Assembly: GCF_001611975.1 (NCBI RefSeq)
Contig: NZ_CP014525.1
Span: 2,038,001 to 2,102,000 of the forward strand
Origin: Haematospirillum jordaniae
Lineage (GTDB): Bacteria > Pseudomonadota > Alphaproteobacteria > Rhodospirillales > Rhodospirillaceae
DNA length: 64,000 nt
Direction: 5' to 3'
The notes under the pieces were generated by a model. The model was not told the DNA's origin. It saw nothing but the letters and a program-made list of their open reading frames with translations, and ran no database searches. Numbering within the stretch: the stretch's first letter is position 1; every line of letters begins with the position of its first letter. Positions 1 through 8,943 of the stretch are shown here, piece after piece. A program made the translations under genes and the position numbers.

Positions 1-1
1 T

Positions 2-1396
2 GCCGGCCTCACATCGTCTTCCTTTGAAATGGCCTCCAAGGGTGGCATGGGTGTGGAGCTGGAACTGGACAAGGTTCCCATGCGTGAACCCGGCATGACT
101 CCCTACGAACTGATGCTGTCTGAATCCCAAGAACGCATGCTGATGGTACTGGTTCCGGGCAAGGAAGACATGGCCCGCCATATCTTCGAAAAATGGGAAC
201 TGGATTTTGCCATCATTGGCACCCTAACCGACAGCGGACGCATGGTGCTGAAGTGGCACGGCGAGGTAGTTGGTGACCTGCCGATTGACCCCCTAGCCCA
301 AGCCAGCCCAGAATACGATCGTCCGTGGATCCCTACCCCACCACAGCCAGAGCTGGCACCCAATGACGTGCCGGAGCATGCGTGGACAGAGGTTCTGCCA
401 AAGCTTCTCTCCTGCCCCGACATGGCCAGTCGCCGGTGGATATGGGAACAGTACGATCACATGGTGATGGGCGACACCGTGGTTCGCCCGGGTAGCGATG
501 CGGCTGTTGTCAGATTGCACAGCACAAACCGTGCCTTAGCCATGACAACCGACTGTACGCCACGTTATGTCAAGGCTGACCCAGTTGAAGGCGGCAAACA
601 GGCTGTGGCCGAAAGCTGGCGGAACTTGACGGCATCCGGCGCGCGCCCTCTGGCTATTACCGATAACATGAACTTCGGCAACCCGGAAAAGCCCGCCATC
701 ATGGGGCAGTTCGTCGGGGCCTGCCAAGGTATTGCCCAAGCCTGCACCACGCTGGAGTACCCGGTGGTTTCGGGTAACGTGTCCCTGTATAATGAAACCA
801 GTGGTCAAGCGATCTTGCCAACACCAGCCATCGGCGGCGTCGGGCTAATTGAGGATCTGGACCGAACAGCAACCATTTCATTCCAGGCGCCGGGGCAAAC
901 GATTATTTTGGTCGGTCAGGGGGAACGGCGGGGATGGCTGGGGCAATCCCTTTACCTACGCGAAATCCTTGGTCGGGAAGACGGTGCACCGCCGCCGGTT
1001 GACCTGCACCATGAACGCAAGACCGGGGACTTTGTGCGCTCGGTGATTCAGTGTGGCCATACCCGCACGGTACACGATGTCTCGGATGGTGGCCTGCTGG
1101 CAGCGGTTGCCGAAATGGCGATGGCGTCAAGCATCGGGGCAGATCTGACGGTTGACTTTGGCGGCCCACTGCATGCGACCCTGTTCGGCGAAGATCAGGG
1201 GCGCTATGTTGTAGTGACAGAAGATGGAGAACCCGCACGCGCCATTCTGGCGATGGCGGCGGGGGCCGGGATTTCAGCCCGGGTGATCGGGTGCACCGGC
1301 GGTGATCGCATCATCATCAACGGTCAACCTGGCCCCACTGTGAAAGATCTCCAGCATACCCACGAAGCTTGGCTGCCCGATTACATGGCCGGCTGA
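2..1396 (+). CDS. purL: Phosphoribosylformylglycinamidine synthase, large subunit (5' end outside window)
   Basis: This is the C-terminal part, about 464 residues, of the PurL subunit that converts FGAR, ATP and ammonia to FGAM in de novo purine synthesis. The reading frame is open from base 2, so the gene begins upstream; whole PurL proteins of the small type are about 730-760 residues. Visible family segments include TSSSFEMA, the MLSESQERML stretch, FGNPEKP, VSGNVSLYNE and the late VHDVSDGGL motif, all typical of the AIRS-type ATP-binding domains. It ends 35 bases before bolA on the same strand and is probably cotranscribed with it, which is the usual alphaproteobacterial order. Family assignment is firm; only the start is unknown. 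Confidence 0.97.
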   Translation, partial: AGLTSSSFEMASKGGMGVELELDKVPMREPGMTPYELMLSESQERMLMVLVPGKEDMARHIFEKWELDFAIIGTLTDSGRMVLKWHGEVVGDLPIDPLAQASPEYDRPWIPTPPQPELAPNDVPEHAWTEVLPKLLSCPDMASRRWIWEQYDHMVMGDTVVRPGSDAAVVRLHSTNRALAMTTDCTPRYVKADPVEGGKQAVAESWRNLTASGARPLAITDNMNFGNPEKPAIMGQFVGACQGIAQACTTLEYPVVSGNVSLYNETSGQAILPTPAIGGVGLIEDLDRTATISFQAPGQTIILVGQGERRGWLGQSLYLREILGREDGAPPPVDLHHERKTGDFVRSVIQCGHTRTVHDVSDGGLLAAVAEMAMASSIGADLTVDFGGPLHATLFGEDQGRYVVVTEDGEPARAILAMAAGAGISARVIGCTGGDRIIINGQPGPTVKDLQHTHEAWLPDYMAG

Positions 1397-1431
1397 AACC
1401 AGCGCAATACAGCGAAAGGACAAGATAGACC

Positions 1432-1665
1432 ATGGCCATGCACGCCGCTGATATCGAAGCCCTGATCCGCGAGGCGTTTCCCGACGCCGACGTGGTGATC
1501 GAGGATCTGGCCGGAGACGGTGATCATTATGCGGCCCGGGTTATCTCCCGCGCGTTTGCCGGCAAAAGCAGGGTGCAGCAGCACCAGATGGTGTATGCCG
1601 CGCTGAAGGGCAAAATGGGCGGAGAGTTACACGCCCTAGCACTGCAAACCGCCGTGCCGGAATAA
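1432..1665 (+). CDS. bolA: BolA family protein
   Basis: A 77-residue BolA-family protein. BolA proteins usually pair with a monothiol CGFS glutaredoxin and help with iron-sulfur or iron-status functions in the cytosol. The fold's central helix and the HQMVYAALKGKMGGELHAL segment, with the invariant His, are clearly present. The start ATG follows an AAAGGA-type ribosome site about 12 bases upstream. It lies directly downstream of purL as in many alphaproteobacteria, but its usual next neighbour, grxD, is not here. That gene is found near 48.6 kb in this window. The product is more like the short IbaG/BolA2-type subgroup than E. coli BolA, judged by length only. Confidence 0.93.
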   Translation: MAMHAADIEALIREAFPDADVVIEDLAGDGDHYAARVISRAFAGKSRVQQHQMVYAALKGKMGGELHALALQTAVPE

Positions 1666-1670
1666 ACGCC

Positions 1671-2099
1671 ATGACACCGGTCGATCACCCCCACTGGCAT
1701 GCGTGGACCCCGCAGGAACGGGCTACGGTGATCGATCGGGATGCCCTGCGCCGTTTGGTTCTGGCTTTCTACGACCGCGTACAGACACACCCTGATCTGG
1801 GGCCAGTGTTCGAGAAAACGATCCAGGGCAACTGGCAACCACATCTGGACAAGATGGTGGAGTTCTGGTGTTCCATGATGCTGGGCACCCGCACTTACGA
1901 CGGGCGCCCCCTGCCCGCGCATCTGGCTTTGCCTGATTTGCATGATCATCACTTTACCCAGTGGCTGGCCCTGTTCCGCGCCACCGCAACTGATGTGTTC
2001 TGCCCTGAACCGGCGGAACAACTGTGCATACGCGCAGAACGCATGGCGGCATCGTTCCGGATGGCGCTGGCCATCCAGCGTGGCGAGCGTTTGTTCTAA
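1671..2099 (+). CDS. Group III truncated hemoglobin
   Basis: A 142-residue heme protein of the group III truncated globin family, the type known from Campylobacter Ctb. Such globins bind oxygen and NO and are proposed to help in microaerobic or nitrosative conditions. Supporting residues are Tyr34 in FYDRVQ at the B10 position, the HLDKMVEFW segment (residues 58-66), PLPAHLAL, and His94 in HDHHFTQW as the likely proximal heme ligand. The start ATG is only five bases after bolA's stop, so the two are probably translated from one message. It occupies the place where grxD normally follows bolA. A rho-independent terminator follows it. Confidence 0.9.
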   Translation: MTPVDHPHWHAWTPQERATVIDRDALRRLVLAFYDRVQTHPDLGPVFEKTIQGNWQPHLDKMVEFWCSMMLGTRTYDGRPLPAHLALPDLHDHHFTQWLALFRATATDVFCPEPAEQLCIRAERMAASFRMALAIQRGERLF

Positions 2100-2128
2100 C
2101 GCATCCTGTTTTTATTCCGTCGCAACAC

Positions 2129-2163
2129 GGCCTGTGTTCTGAGAAGCACAGGCCACGTTTTTT
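2129..2163 (+). terminator. Rho-independent terminator after the globin gene
   Basis: An eight-base-pair perfect stem (GGCCTGTG at 2129-2136 with CACAGGCC at 2147-2154) and a ten-base loop are followed by a T run at 2158-2163. It begins 30 bases after the globin stop and separates purL-bolA-globin from the autotransporter. Confidence 0.85.
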
Positions 2164-2185
2164 CATACTTTTTATACAAAAAAGT

Positions 2186-2222
2186 TACGAAATCCATTTC
2201 ATTTTATATGGGAGATTTCGTA
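2186..2222. repeat. Inverted repeat upstream of the autotransporter
   Basis: TACGAAATC (2186-2194) is perfectly repeated in inverse as GATTTCGTA (2214-2222), with a 19-base AT-rich spacer. It sits in the AT-rich 150-base stretch between the terminator and the autotransporter start. It could be a pair of regulator half-sites or an mRNA leader stem; no regulator can be assigned from sequence alone. Confidence 0.6.
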
Positions 2223-2315
2223 TAAACCATCGCATTAATAGAAATAGTTCGTTTTGGTGCGCGGTTCGTGTGCCGTTGTTGTCTGGCGTTCATGCACAAG
2301 GATTATTCCCCCGTT

Positions 2316-5300
2316 ATGTCTGAAATTCGCACAAACCTTCTGGCCACCACCGCTTTGGCCGCCGCCCTTTCCCTGCCCGGCGTCGCGTATGCAACAACCC
2401 CCGGAACCACCCCCCTGAACGAAGTCTTGTCACAGTCCTTCGTTGACACGTTCATCAAGGCAAGGAACGATGCAGAAAGTAAGCTTAATTTCTATAGAAA
2501 AATTGATAACTATAGAGACAATTACAGCTTTATTGCTGCAATAGACCCCGCAAAAGATCCACAGAAAATAAGTACTTTCCGTTCAGAAACCGAAAAAGAC
2601 GCATATAAAAAATCATTAGAAGCATTGGAATGGGAAGATAACGAAATAGGAAAAGTTGCTGACACCACAGGAACGCACCCAGTCGCCTTTAGCCGCGGAA
2701 CCCTGAAAACAGAGGAGGCCCTACAGACAGAACGGCAAGAGGCAGCGAAGAAGGCTCTGAAAGCCAAGCTTGGCGGCATGGTTATAACGGTTACTAGCAA
2801 TAGCAACTCTGATCTCGCTGCAGCGGTTCGCGGGTTGGCAGGCATTGGGGACAGTGATTCCATCACAGAAGCTCATATAGCCACGGCACTGGATAAAGCC
2901 CTGGAAAAGCCTGTCCCCAATGGCAAAAGGTGGGAGCAGGCAAAGACAGATGCCACAACAGCTCTGAGCACTGCTGAAAGTGATGTTGCGGTACAGGAAA
3001 AAGATAACGCCGTCAGCAATGCCCTTGGTGCCCTTACGGCCCCTTCTGGTCTGAAGATGAACCGCCAGACGATCAAGCTGGAAGACACTACAGTCGCAAG
3101 CGATATCCAACAAGTTATTACGAATTTTAGAACCGCCGGGGGAACTGTCGCAGATACGGTTGACGGCAAGATCGAACACGGCAGTTGGAAAACGTGGAGA
3201 GAGAACGCCGGCCTGACAGCCTTAGAGTGGGGTGGTGAGCTTAACAAGTATGAGGATCTGAGGACATTCCTTGGTAAGATCAAGAGTGAAAGAAGTACGC
3301 TGGAAAACCAAAAAAGTGGCTTTCAGGCGGACAAAGAAAAAATAAACAAGTTCAAAGCCCTACGAGAATACGTCGGCAATACTGCTAACGGCATAACCGA
3401 CGCAGACGGAAATCCACTGACCCTGGCCACCACAGGCGCTTTGAAGGATGCTATTGGGAACAACGTCCTTGATCCTGTCATCGACGCTTTGGCAACGAAA
3501 ATGGGCAACGGCATCACCAAAGAGACGGACACCGCATCAACCACAAAGCCAAACGAGGTTAATCAGAATCTGTGGGATCAGTTCGTTGCCGCCAAGGAAC
3601 TGAAGGCTGCGCAAAGCACCTCAGGCATAGCGATTGATACGAGAGAAGATAATCTTAATACACAGATTAGCAGCCTAGATTCGCTTGCAAAGATTGAGGA
3701 TACCTTCATTGATGCCGTGGTGGGTCTGCAGGGCCATATTGCAACAGAAAACAAAAAGACGCCCGGCGATGACATCGCGATTAATGACAGCACCACGCTG
3801 GGTGAGCTGAAAGCTCTGAAGAGCAAAATACATAGCACTGACACAGGTGCAACGGCTTTTATCACCGCAATAGACAATGTCTTAAAGAAATACGAAGAGA
3901 AAAAAGGCGCGACCCCACAGGATACTGAAACCATAGGAACGATCAAAAGTTCCTTGGGCAACCGCGATCTTGACACTCTCAAGACCACCCGGGACACAGC
4001 GCGGGCTGAATACCACGCCTTCTTGGCGCGTCACGGGCTTCTGGGATCACCAGATGATCTTAACAAGCTGAACACGTGGAAAAATTACGTTGATAGCAAT
4101 GCTCAGACCTTTGAAGCGGTTAAAAGTCACTTGGACAGCATAACAGGTGCAGATCAGGAAGGCCTGATCACCAGCCTGACGGATGCTATTAGCAACTACG
4201 CCACAATAGAAGGCGACGTAAACGCATACAACACGCTAAAACAACAATATAATACGTTACGCACATCGCTGGTTAACCTCGGCCTTGTTGGAAATGATGA
4301 ATATAAAGACGTTACCGCAGCCAATGTTACGGCTTTGGTTGACTTGGCAAAGAAGGCAAAAACACTAGCCAAGGGAGCAGAACTGGAACAAGCCGCAGCC
4401 GATACACAAACGGCACTGGAAAAAGCCATCATCCTTGAAGGCCGTGGAACCAGGGATGCTCCAGACGATAAACCCGTCAACATCGGGCAGGACGGGACCA
4501 TCGAAGTTGACGGCACAAAGCGCCATCGCATCGTGAATGGGGGCCTGCACAGCACAGAGAAGGTACGCCTGGGCGCAACCGGAGACGGCGCCAAGGTTGT
4601 TGTCAACGGCGAGGTATCCTCTAAGAAGAGTATCCTGCTGTGGGGTGACAAACCGGTCGAAGTTCAGGACACCCATGGCAATATTGAAGCTGAGGGTGAC
4701 GGCGCGGGCTATCTGATTTCTACACATGCCAAGACAAACATAGCGCCACAGAATATCGGCACAAAAAACAAACAGCTTGGCAAATTTGAGCAGCGCACCG
4801 AAGCGGGGAACACCAAGACCTATGAACAGTTCCACGTCACAGAGGCTCTGCTGATAGTGAATAATGGTGACACTGCCACAACCATTATCACGGAAGACGC
4901 CAGCGGTGATATATGGACCGTTGGCGAGGGAATGACAGTTGAAATGCGCGGCGATGCAACCGGCCTGAAAAAGGTGGTGGGTGAGAACGACGGGGACGGA
5001 ACCATCCTGTTCTCTGCTAACGCTGACGAAACGAAGATCCTCAAGACCCAGCTGGGTGCAGCCGGGAAAAGACTGGGGCGGGTCGAATACCGCGGCGGTA
5101 TCCACAAAAGGGAAGTCGGGGCACCGTCTTACGACTACGTGAAAAATGTTTTCATCCGCAATAACACGGTGTTTGAAGACAACATCGCCGTAACGTATTC
5201 CAATAACGTTACCAACCAAGGCACCCACAAGACCAATGCCGCAACAACAGTCAAAGGAAGCTACACCAACAACGACACCCACGACATCAACGCCGCAATG

Positions 5301-6806
5301 AACGTTGAGGGTGATTATACCAATACTGCCGGAAGTACACTGAACCTGAACAACAGGCTGGACGTTGTCGGAAAATTCACGTCCGGAAACGGCTCCCAGG
5401 TCAATATGTCGGCAGAAAACCCGAATGCCGGGATCAAGGCCAATAGCTTCGACTTTGACAAAACAACCCTTAATGTTTCTGGCGTGGTCAACAAAGCCAT
5501 TCGTGTGTTTGAAGGCACTGTCACCGAAGACGAACTGAAGGAAATCATCCTGAAGATCGAAAACAATGCCTATAACAACATTCTTGATTACAGGATGGTC
5601 AACAAAGGCAACGGGTCTTACCTGATTGGCTTTTCCAACAGTGCAAAAACGGCAGATCTGGTATCCAGCAGCGGGGCCAGTGCAACCGTGGCCAAAGCCT
5701 TTGCCTCCGGTCTGGCTGTAGCTGAAAAGACTAGGGACAGTGATCTGAGAAAGGCTTATGAAACAGTTCTACTGTCTGGAAATGTCGCCGATATCAAGCT
5801 GGCCGCCGAGCAAAGCACCACCAGCAGCAATGTTGCCGCAACCCAGGCCATTACGGGCGCTTCGCGCGCAGCAGCCGGGGCTGTCTCAACACGCCTGGCG
5901 GCAACCCGCGGGGAAGCACAGACCGCCGGCCTTCAGCAAAGCGGCGTCGCTGCCGGTGATGATACCCGGCGCAACGGGGCATGGATGAAAGCGACTGGCG
6001 GGATTGCCACCCAGAAGGCCCGCAATGGCGTAGCCGGAGGCCGTACCAACACCTATGGGGCCACCATCGGGTTGGACAACAAGGTAACGGAAACGCTGCG
6101 TCTGGGCGGGGCGCTCAGCTATGCTCAGTCCGATGTCAAAGGAAAGGACAGCGGCCAATCCAAGACCGACATCAACTCCTATCAGGTTGCCTTTTATGGG
6201 GCTTACGAGCCGGGCCGGTATTTTGTCGAAGGTCAGCTGGCGTGGGCCTACAATACTATCAAGACATCGCGCCGGATTACCTTTGGCGGCCTGAACCGCA
6301 CCGCAAGCGGTGAATACGATGCGCACCAGTACTCAGCCAGCACCGCTGTTGGCATGCCTCTGCACAAGGGAGCGGTAACCCTGACCCCGAAAGCCGGGAT
6401 ATTCTACAGCTACAACAGCCCGTCCAGCTATACGGAAACCGGGGCTGAAGGATCAAACCTGACGATCAACCCACCCTCGACCCAAATTCTGGAAGGAAGC
6501 CTAGGGGGTGTTGTCGCCTATCATCATACAATGCGATCCGGAGCAGAGCTGCGGCCGGAACTGCGGGCTGCGGCCCTGTATGAATTCCTAGGTGATGATG
6601 CCACGGCCACAGCCAAGTATGCGGGTGCTGGCGCAACCATTCAGACACCGGGCCTCAAGCCGTCGAAAATGGGCGGTACTGTCGGAGCCGGCATGGGCTA
6701 CACGACCTCTGACGGCATGTGGGAAGTGCGTGCTGATTACGATGCAGAAATGCGCGCCGGCTATATGTCTCATAACGGCATGTTGACCGGACGTATCAAC
6801 TTCTAA
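2316..6806 (+). CDS. Large autotransporter (type V secreted surface protein)
   Basis: A 1496-residue classical autotransporter. The ATG at 2316 gives a clean signal peptide (MSEIRTN, then a hydrophobic Ala/Leu stretch and cleavage after AYA near residue 26); an upstream ATG at 2292 is less likely. Residues of about 30-700 are Lys/Glu/Asp/Thr-rich and look mostly helical. About 720-1120 contains short Asn/Thr/Gly-rich repeats (for example VTNQGTH, VKGSYTNND, VEGDYTN) suggesting a beta-helix. The last ~270 residues are an autotransporter beta-barrel ending in the aromatic residue Phe, as required for BamA recognition. The passenger has more A/T-rich codons than neighbouring genes. Function of the passenger is unknown: adhesin, protease or toxin motifs were not recognised. 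Confidence 0.88.
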   Translation: MSEIRTNLLATTALAAALSLPGVAYATTPGTTPLNEVLSQSFVDTFIKARNDAESKLNFYRKIDNYRDNYSFIAAIDPAKDPQKISTFRSETEKDAYKKSLEALEWEDNEIGKVADTTGTHPVAFSRGTLKTEEALQTERQEAAKKALKAKLGGMVITVTSNSNSDLAAAVRGLAGIGDSDSITEAHIATALDKALEKPVPNGKRWEQAKTDATTALSTAESDVAVQEKDNAVSNALGALTAPSGLKMNRQTIKLEDTTVASDIQQVITNFRTAGGTVADTVDGKIEHGSWKTWRENAGLTALEWGGELNKYEDLRTFLGKIKSERSTLENQKSGFQADKEKINKFKALREYVGNTANGITDADGNPLTLATTGALKDAIGNNVLDPVIDALATKMGNGITKETDTASTTKPNEVNQNLWDQFVAAKELKAAQSTSGIAIDTREDNLNTQISSLDSLAKIEDTFIDAVVGLQGHIATENKKTPGDDIAINDSTTLGELKALKSKIHSTDTGATAFITAIDNVLKKYEEKKGATPQDTETIGTIKSSLGNRDLDTLKTTRDTARAEYHAFLARHGLLGSPDDLNKLNTWKNYVDSNAQTFEAVKSHLDSITGADQEGLITSLTDAISNYATIEGDVNAYNTLKQQYNTLRTSLVNLGLVGNDEYKDVTAANVTALVDLAKKAKTLAKGAELEQAAADTQTALEKAIILEGRGTRDAPDDKPVNIGQDGTIEVDGTKRHRIVNGGLHSTEKVRLGATGDGAKVVVNGEVSSKKSILLWGDKPVEVQDTHGNIEAEGDGAGYLISTHAKTNIAPQNIGTKNKQLGKFEQRTEAGNTKTYEQFHVTEALLIVNNGDTATTIITEDASGDIWTVGEGMTVEMRGDATGLKKVVGENDGDGTILFSANADETKILKTQLGAAGKRLGRVEYRGGIHKREVGAPSYDYVKNVFIRNNTVFEDNIAVTYSNNVTNQGTHKTNAATTVKGSYTNNDTHDINAAMNVEGDYTNTAGSTLNLNNRLDVVGKFTSGNGSQVNMSAENPNAGIKANSFDFDKTTLNVSGVVNKAIRVFEGTVTEDELKEIILKIENNAYNNILDYRMVNKGNGSYLIGFSNSAKTADLVSSSGASATVAKAFASGLAVAEKTRDSDLRKAYETVLLSGNVADIKLAAEQSTTSSNVAATQAITGASRAAAGAVSTRLAATRGEAQTAGLQQSGVAAGDDTRRNGAWMKATGGIATQKARNGVAGGRTNTYGATIGLDNKVTETLRLGGALSYAQSDVKGKDSGQSKTDINSYQVAFYGAYEPGRYFVEGQLAWAYNTIKTSRRITFGGLNRTASGEYDAHQYSASTAVGMPLHKGAVTLTPKAGIFYSYNSPSSYTETGAEGSNLTINPPSTQILEGSLGGVVAYHHTMRSGAELRPELRAAALYEFLGDDATATAKYAGAGATIQTPGLKPSKMGGTVGAGMGYTTSDGMWEVRADYDAEMRAGYMSHNGMLTGRINF

Positions 6807-6876
6807 CCTTGAAAAACACTGGCAGGGGCACTCGTCTTGGGGCCTCTGCCAGAAACGTGCGAGAACTCATAAAGAA

Positions 6877-6913
6877 CAAAAAGCTCCCCAGCAATTATCT
6901 GGGGAGCTTTTTG
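6877..6913. terminator. Bidirectional terminator between autotransporter and DUF2336 gene
   Basis: A 14-base perfect stem (6877-6890 with 6900-6913), AAAAAGCTCCCCA against TGGGGAGCTTTTT, with a nine-base loop and A/T tails on both sides. It serves the plus-strand autotransporter and the convergent minus-strand gene. A second, imperfect hairpin (about 6819-6852) lies just upstream but has no T run. Confidence 0.93.
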
Positions 6914-6933
6914 TGCAGAAATACAGGCAAAGA

Positions 6934-8070
6934 CTACGAGATGCCACCCGTGGGATGAGGCAGCTTTTCGACCTTTGCCAAAAGGTATTCAAGATCGGAT
7001 TTCTCAAGATCAACGCCCAGATCACCATACTGGGTCAGAATTCTTTCCAGAACCCGGCGCTGGTGACGCTCAATATCCCCATCCTCGCCATCAAAGTCTG
7101 TTTCAGCAATAACATCAATGGCAGCGCGAACGGCAGGATACATGGTCTCCGGCATCCGGCACTTCTGGAAAATACCTTTCAGGCCCAAGGCACCGCTGTC
7201 ATGGATCAAGCGACGTACGTTGACAACAGGAAGGCGGGAACGGGCTGCCATCGCATATTCAAAGAAAACCAAATCACCCATGCAGATGGCACGCACAATA
7301 ATCGACGGTGTCAAACGCTTGTGATCCGACATCTGCCGTACCAAGCGCTCTACATCGTCTTCCGATGATTCGGACGACAGTGAAATAACCGCACGCTCCC
7401 GCGTTTGCATTACCAAATCAGCAGCCAAGTCCGGGGGCAATTCATGGCGGTGAAGAATATGCTCCTTCAGTGCTTCTGACACACGGTTCACCAAGCGCTC
7501 CGTAACTGTTACCGGCAAATAGGCACGGGTTGCCAACGGTCCATGCACAACTTCATGGTCTCCAAACCGCTCCACAATTTTCAGCATGGACTTCTCGGTC
7601 AGCTCGGCACCGGCATTCCCCGCCAACGCGGCTGCCACGTCTGCATCACCCCGGCTCACCAGTTCATCAGCAACATTTGCCTCAACAACCCGGCGCTTGG
7701 CTACAGCCTTCAGAACGTCCTGACTTTGCTGACTACGAACAATTTCAACCAAATCCTCAGCGGTCAGTACCTCGGAAAACTGCAACAGAGGCAAGGACAC
7801 GCTGTCTACATCCCGGGCCAAAGACAGGGCAACATCCCGCGGCACCATTGAATTATCCTTGAGATTCAGCGCGAGGGCTTCACGCACACGCACCTCGGCA
7901 TCCTGCACCATGATACGAAAGATCTCCTCGGCAATTTCACGTTCGGATTCCGAGAGATCAACTGCATCAAACTGACGGGCAACCTTGGAAGCCAAATCCA
8001 CCCGGATCTCAGGGGACGGTTCCCTCAGCAGGTTTTGTACATCTTCGGCTGTCAGCTGAATATCTGCCAT
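6934..8070 (-). CDS. DUF2336 domain-containing protein
   Basis: A 378-residue protein made almost entirely of short alpha-helical repeats with HEAT-like character, matching the alphaproteobacterial DUF2336 family of unknown function. Typical features are the N-terminal series of 'A.LA..L......VR..LA' helices (for example REALALNLKDN) and the AICMGDLVFFEYAMA segment in the C-terminal half. The start MADIQL at 8070 is chosen because AGGA lies eight bases upstream; the frame stays open for another 51 codons upstream but that part is low-complexity and lacks a ribosome site. No signal peptide or membrane segment is seen. It ends at the shared terminator. Function is not known. Confidence 0.8.
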   Translation of the reverse strand: MADIQLTAEDVQNLLREPSPEIRVDLASKVARQFDAVDLSESEREIAEEIFRIMVQDAEVRVREALALNLKDNSMVPRDVALSLARDVDSVSLPLLQFSEVLTAEDLVEIVRSQQSQDVLKAVAKRRVVEANVADELVSRGDADVAAALAGNAGAELTEKSMLKIVERFGDHEVVHGPLATRAYLPVTVTERLVNRVSEALKEHILHRHELPPDLAADLVMQTRERAVISLSSESSEDDVERLVRQMSDHKRLTPSIIVRAICMGDLVFFEYAMAARSRLPVVNVRRLIHDSGALGLKGIFQKCRMPETMYPAVRAAIDVIAETDFDGEDGDIERHQRRVLERILTQYGDLGVDLEKSDLEYLLAKVEKLPHPTGGIS

Positions 8071-8393
8071 TACATCCTGCCCATCTGCCTTGTTACGGAG
8101 CTGGCCGCACCATGTACTGCTTCGCACTTGCACAAAAAGTACAGAGAAATAAAGGACCTGTCCCTGCTTTTCTTCTTCCTGTATACCACGGGTCAGGGTG
8201 GCACTTCTACGTTTCCGGATCAAGACTGATCCATTAAAAAATGCCTTATTTTGTTGACGTTAAACGTAACCCTTTCTATTACCTTGGCAATCGGCTACCA
8301 TTGGGTTCCTCTTCGGAACGGCTTAAAGTGCCTCTCCACGAAGAGGTGGGGTGCCCTTGGAATGCTTTAGCCCCAAATACCCAAGGAAGAAAT
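8071..8393. other. Divergent intergenic region between DUF2336 gene and apt
   Basis: No gene is supported in these 323 bases. Open frames extend from both flanking genes into it but lack ribosome sites. It holds a candidate promoter for apt at 8254-8282, a perfect six-base inverted repeat (GGATCA, four-base loop, TGATCC) at 8217-8232, and small hairpins in the apt leader, including CCTTGG (8355-8360) able to pair with CCAAGG (8381-8386), which overlaps the apt ribosome site. Confidence 0.6.
8254..8282 (+). promoter_or_regulatory. Candidate sigma70-type promoter of apt
   Basis: TTGACG (8254-8259), a 17-base spacer and TATTAC (8277-8282), about 110 bases before the apt start. The -35 box is strong and the -10 box moderate. 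Confidence 0.5.
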
Positions 8394-8915
8394 ATGCCCA
8401 TCGATATCCGGAGCCATATACGATCAATCCCGGACTTTCCCAAGCCGGGCATAAACTTCTACGATATATCGACTTTGCTGCGTGATCCCGATGCTTGGCA
8501 GGTCACCATGGGGCGACTGGCCAAAGCTGTCGGGGCTTGGAGGCCGGATGTATTGGCTGGCATTGAATCGCGTGGCTTCCTGACTGCAGCCCCTCTAGCA
8601 CTGAAACTGGGATGCGGGTTTGTCATGGTGCGCAAGCGCAATAAGCTACCGGGGCCAACAATCAGTTATTCCTATGACTTGGAGTATGGTACCGACACAA
8701 TCGAAATACAGGCCGATGCCATACAGCCCGGTCAGCGCGTCGTTGTTCTCGATGATCTCTTGGCGACGGGTGGAACGGCCAACGCAGCCGTGAACCTTCT
8801 AAGAAAAGTCGGCGCCGAAGTTGTGGGACTGGCCGCTATCATTGAACTGAATTTTCTCAAGGGACGAGACAGGCTGGATGTTCCGGTCGCAACGCTAGTC
8901 GACTACGACACATAG
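8394..8915 (+). CDS. apt: Adenine phosphoribosyltransferase
   Basis: A 173-residue purine-salvage enzyme that makes AMP and pyrophosphate from adenine and PRPP in the cytosol. The PRPP-binding motif VVVLDDLLATGGTA is complete, and the N-terminal region with IPDFPKPGINFYDIS is the standard Apt signature. The start at 8394 is preceded by AAGGAAGA with ideal spacing and gives the usual family length; the open frame extends 51 codons upstream but would add an unrelated tail. It converges on cheR, whose stop lies about 30 bases away. The intervening bases contain an inverted repeat (AGCCTGTC 8914-8921, GACAGGCT 8950-8957) too loose to call a terminator. Confidence 0.95.
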   Translation: MPIDIRSHIRSIPDFPKPGINFYDISTLLRDPDAWQVTMGRLAKAVGAWRPDVLAGIESRGFLTAAPLALKLGCGFVMVRKRNKLPGPTISYSYDLEYGTDTIEIQADAIQPGQRVVVLDDLLATGGTANAAVNLLRKVGAEVVGLAAIIELNFLKGRDRLDVPVATLVDYDT

Positions 8916-8943
8916 CCTGTCCATCGAAGAATAAATTCGTTAA

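Noticed and set aside
4365..5282. A 305-codon minus-strand frame inside the autotransporter
   Set aside because: It lies wholly within the repeat-rich passenger, has no family motif and no promoter or ribosome site; a shadow of the Asn/Thr/Gly codon bias.
6819..6852. Hairpin CTGGCAGGGGC / GGCCTCTGCCAG after the autotransporter as a terminator
   Set aside because: It is imperfect and not followed by a T run; the perfect bidirectional terminator just downstream is sufficient.
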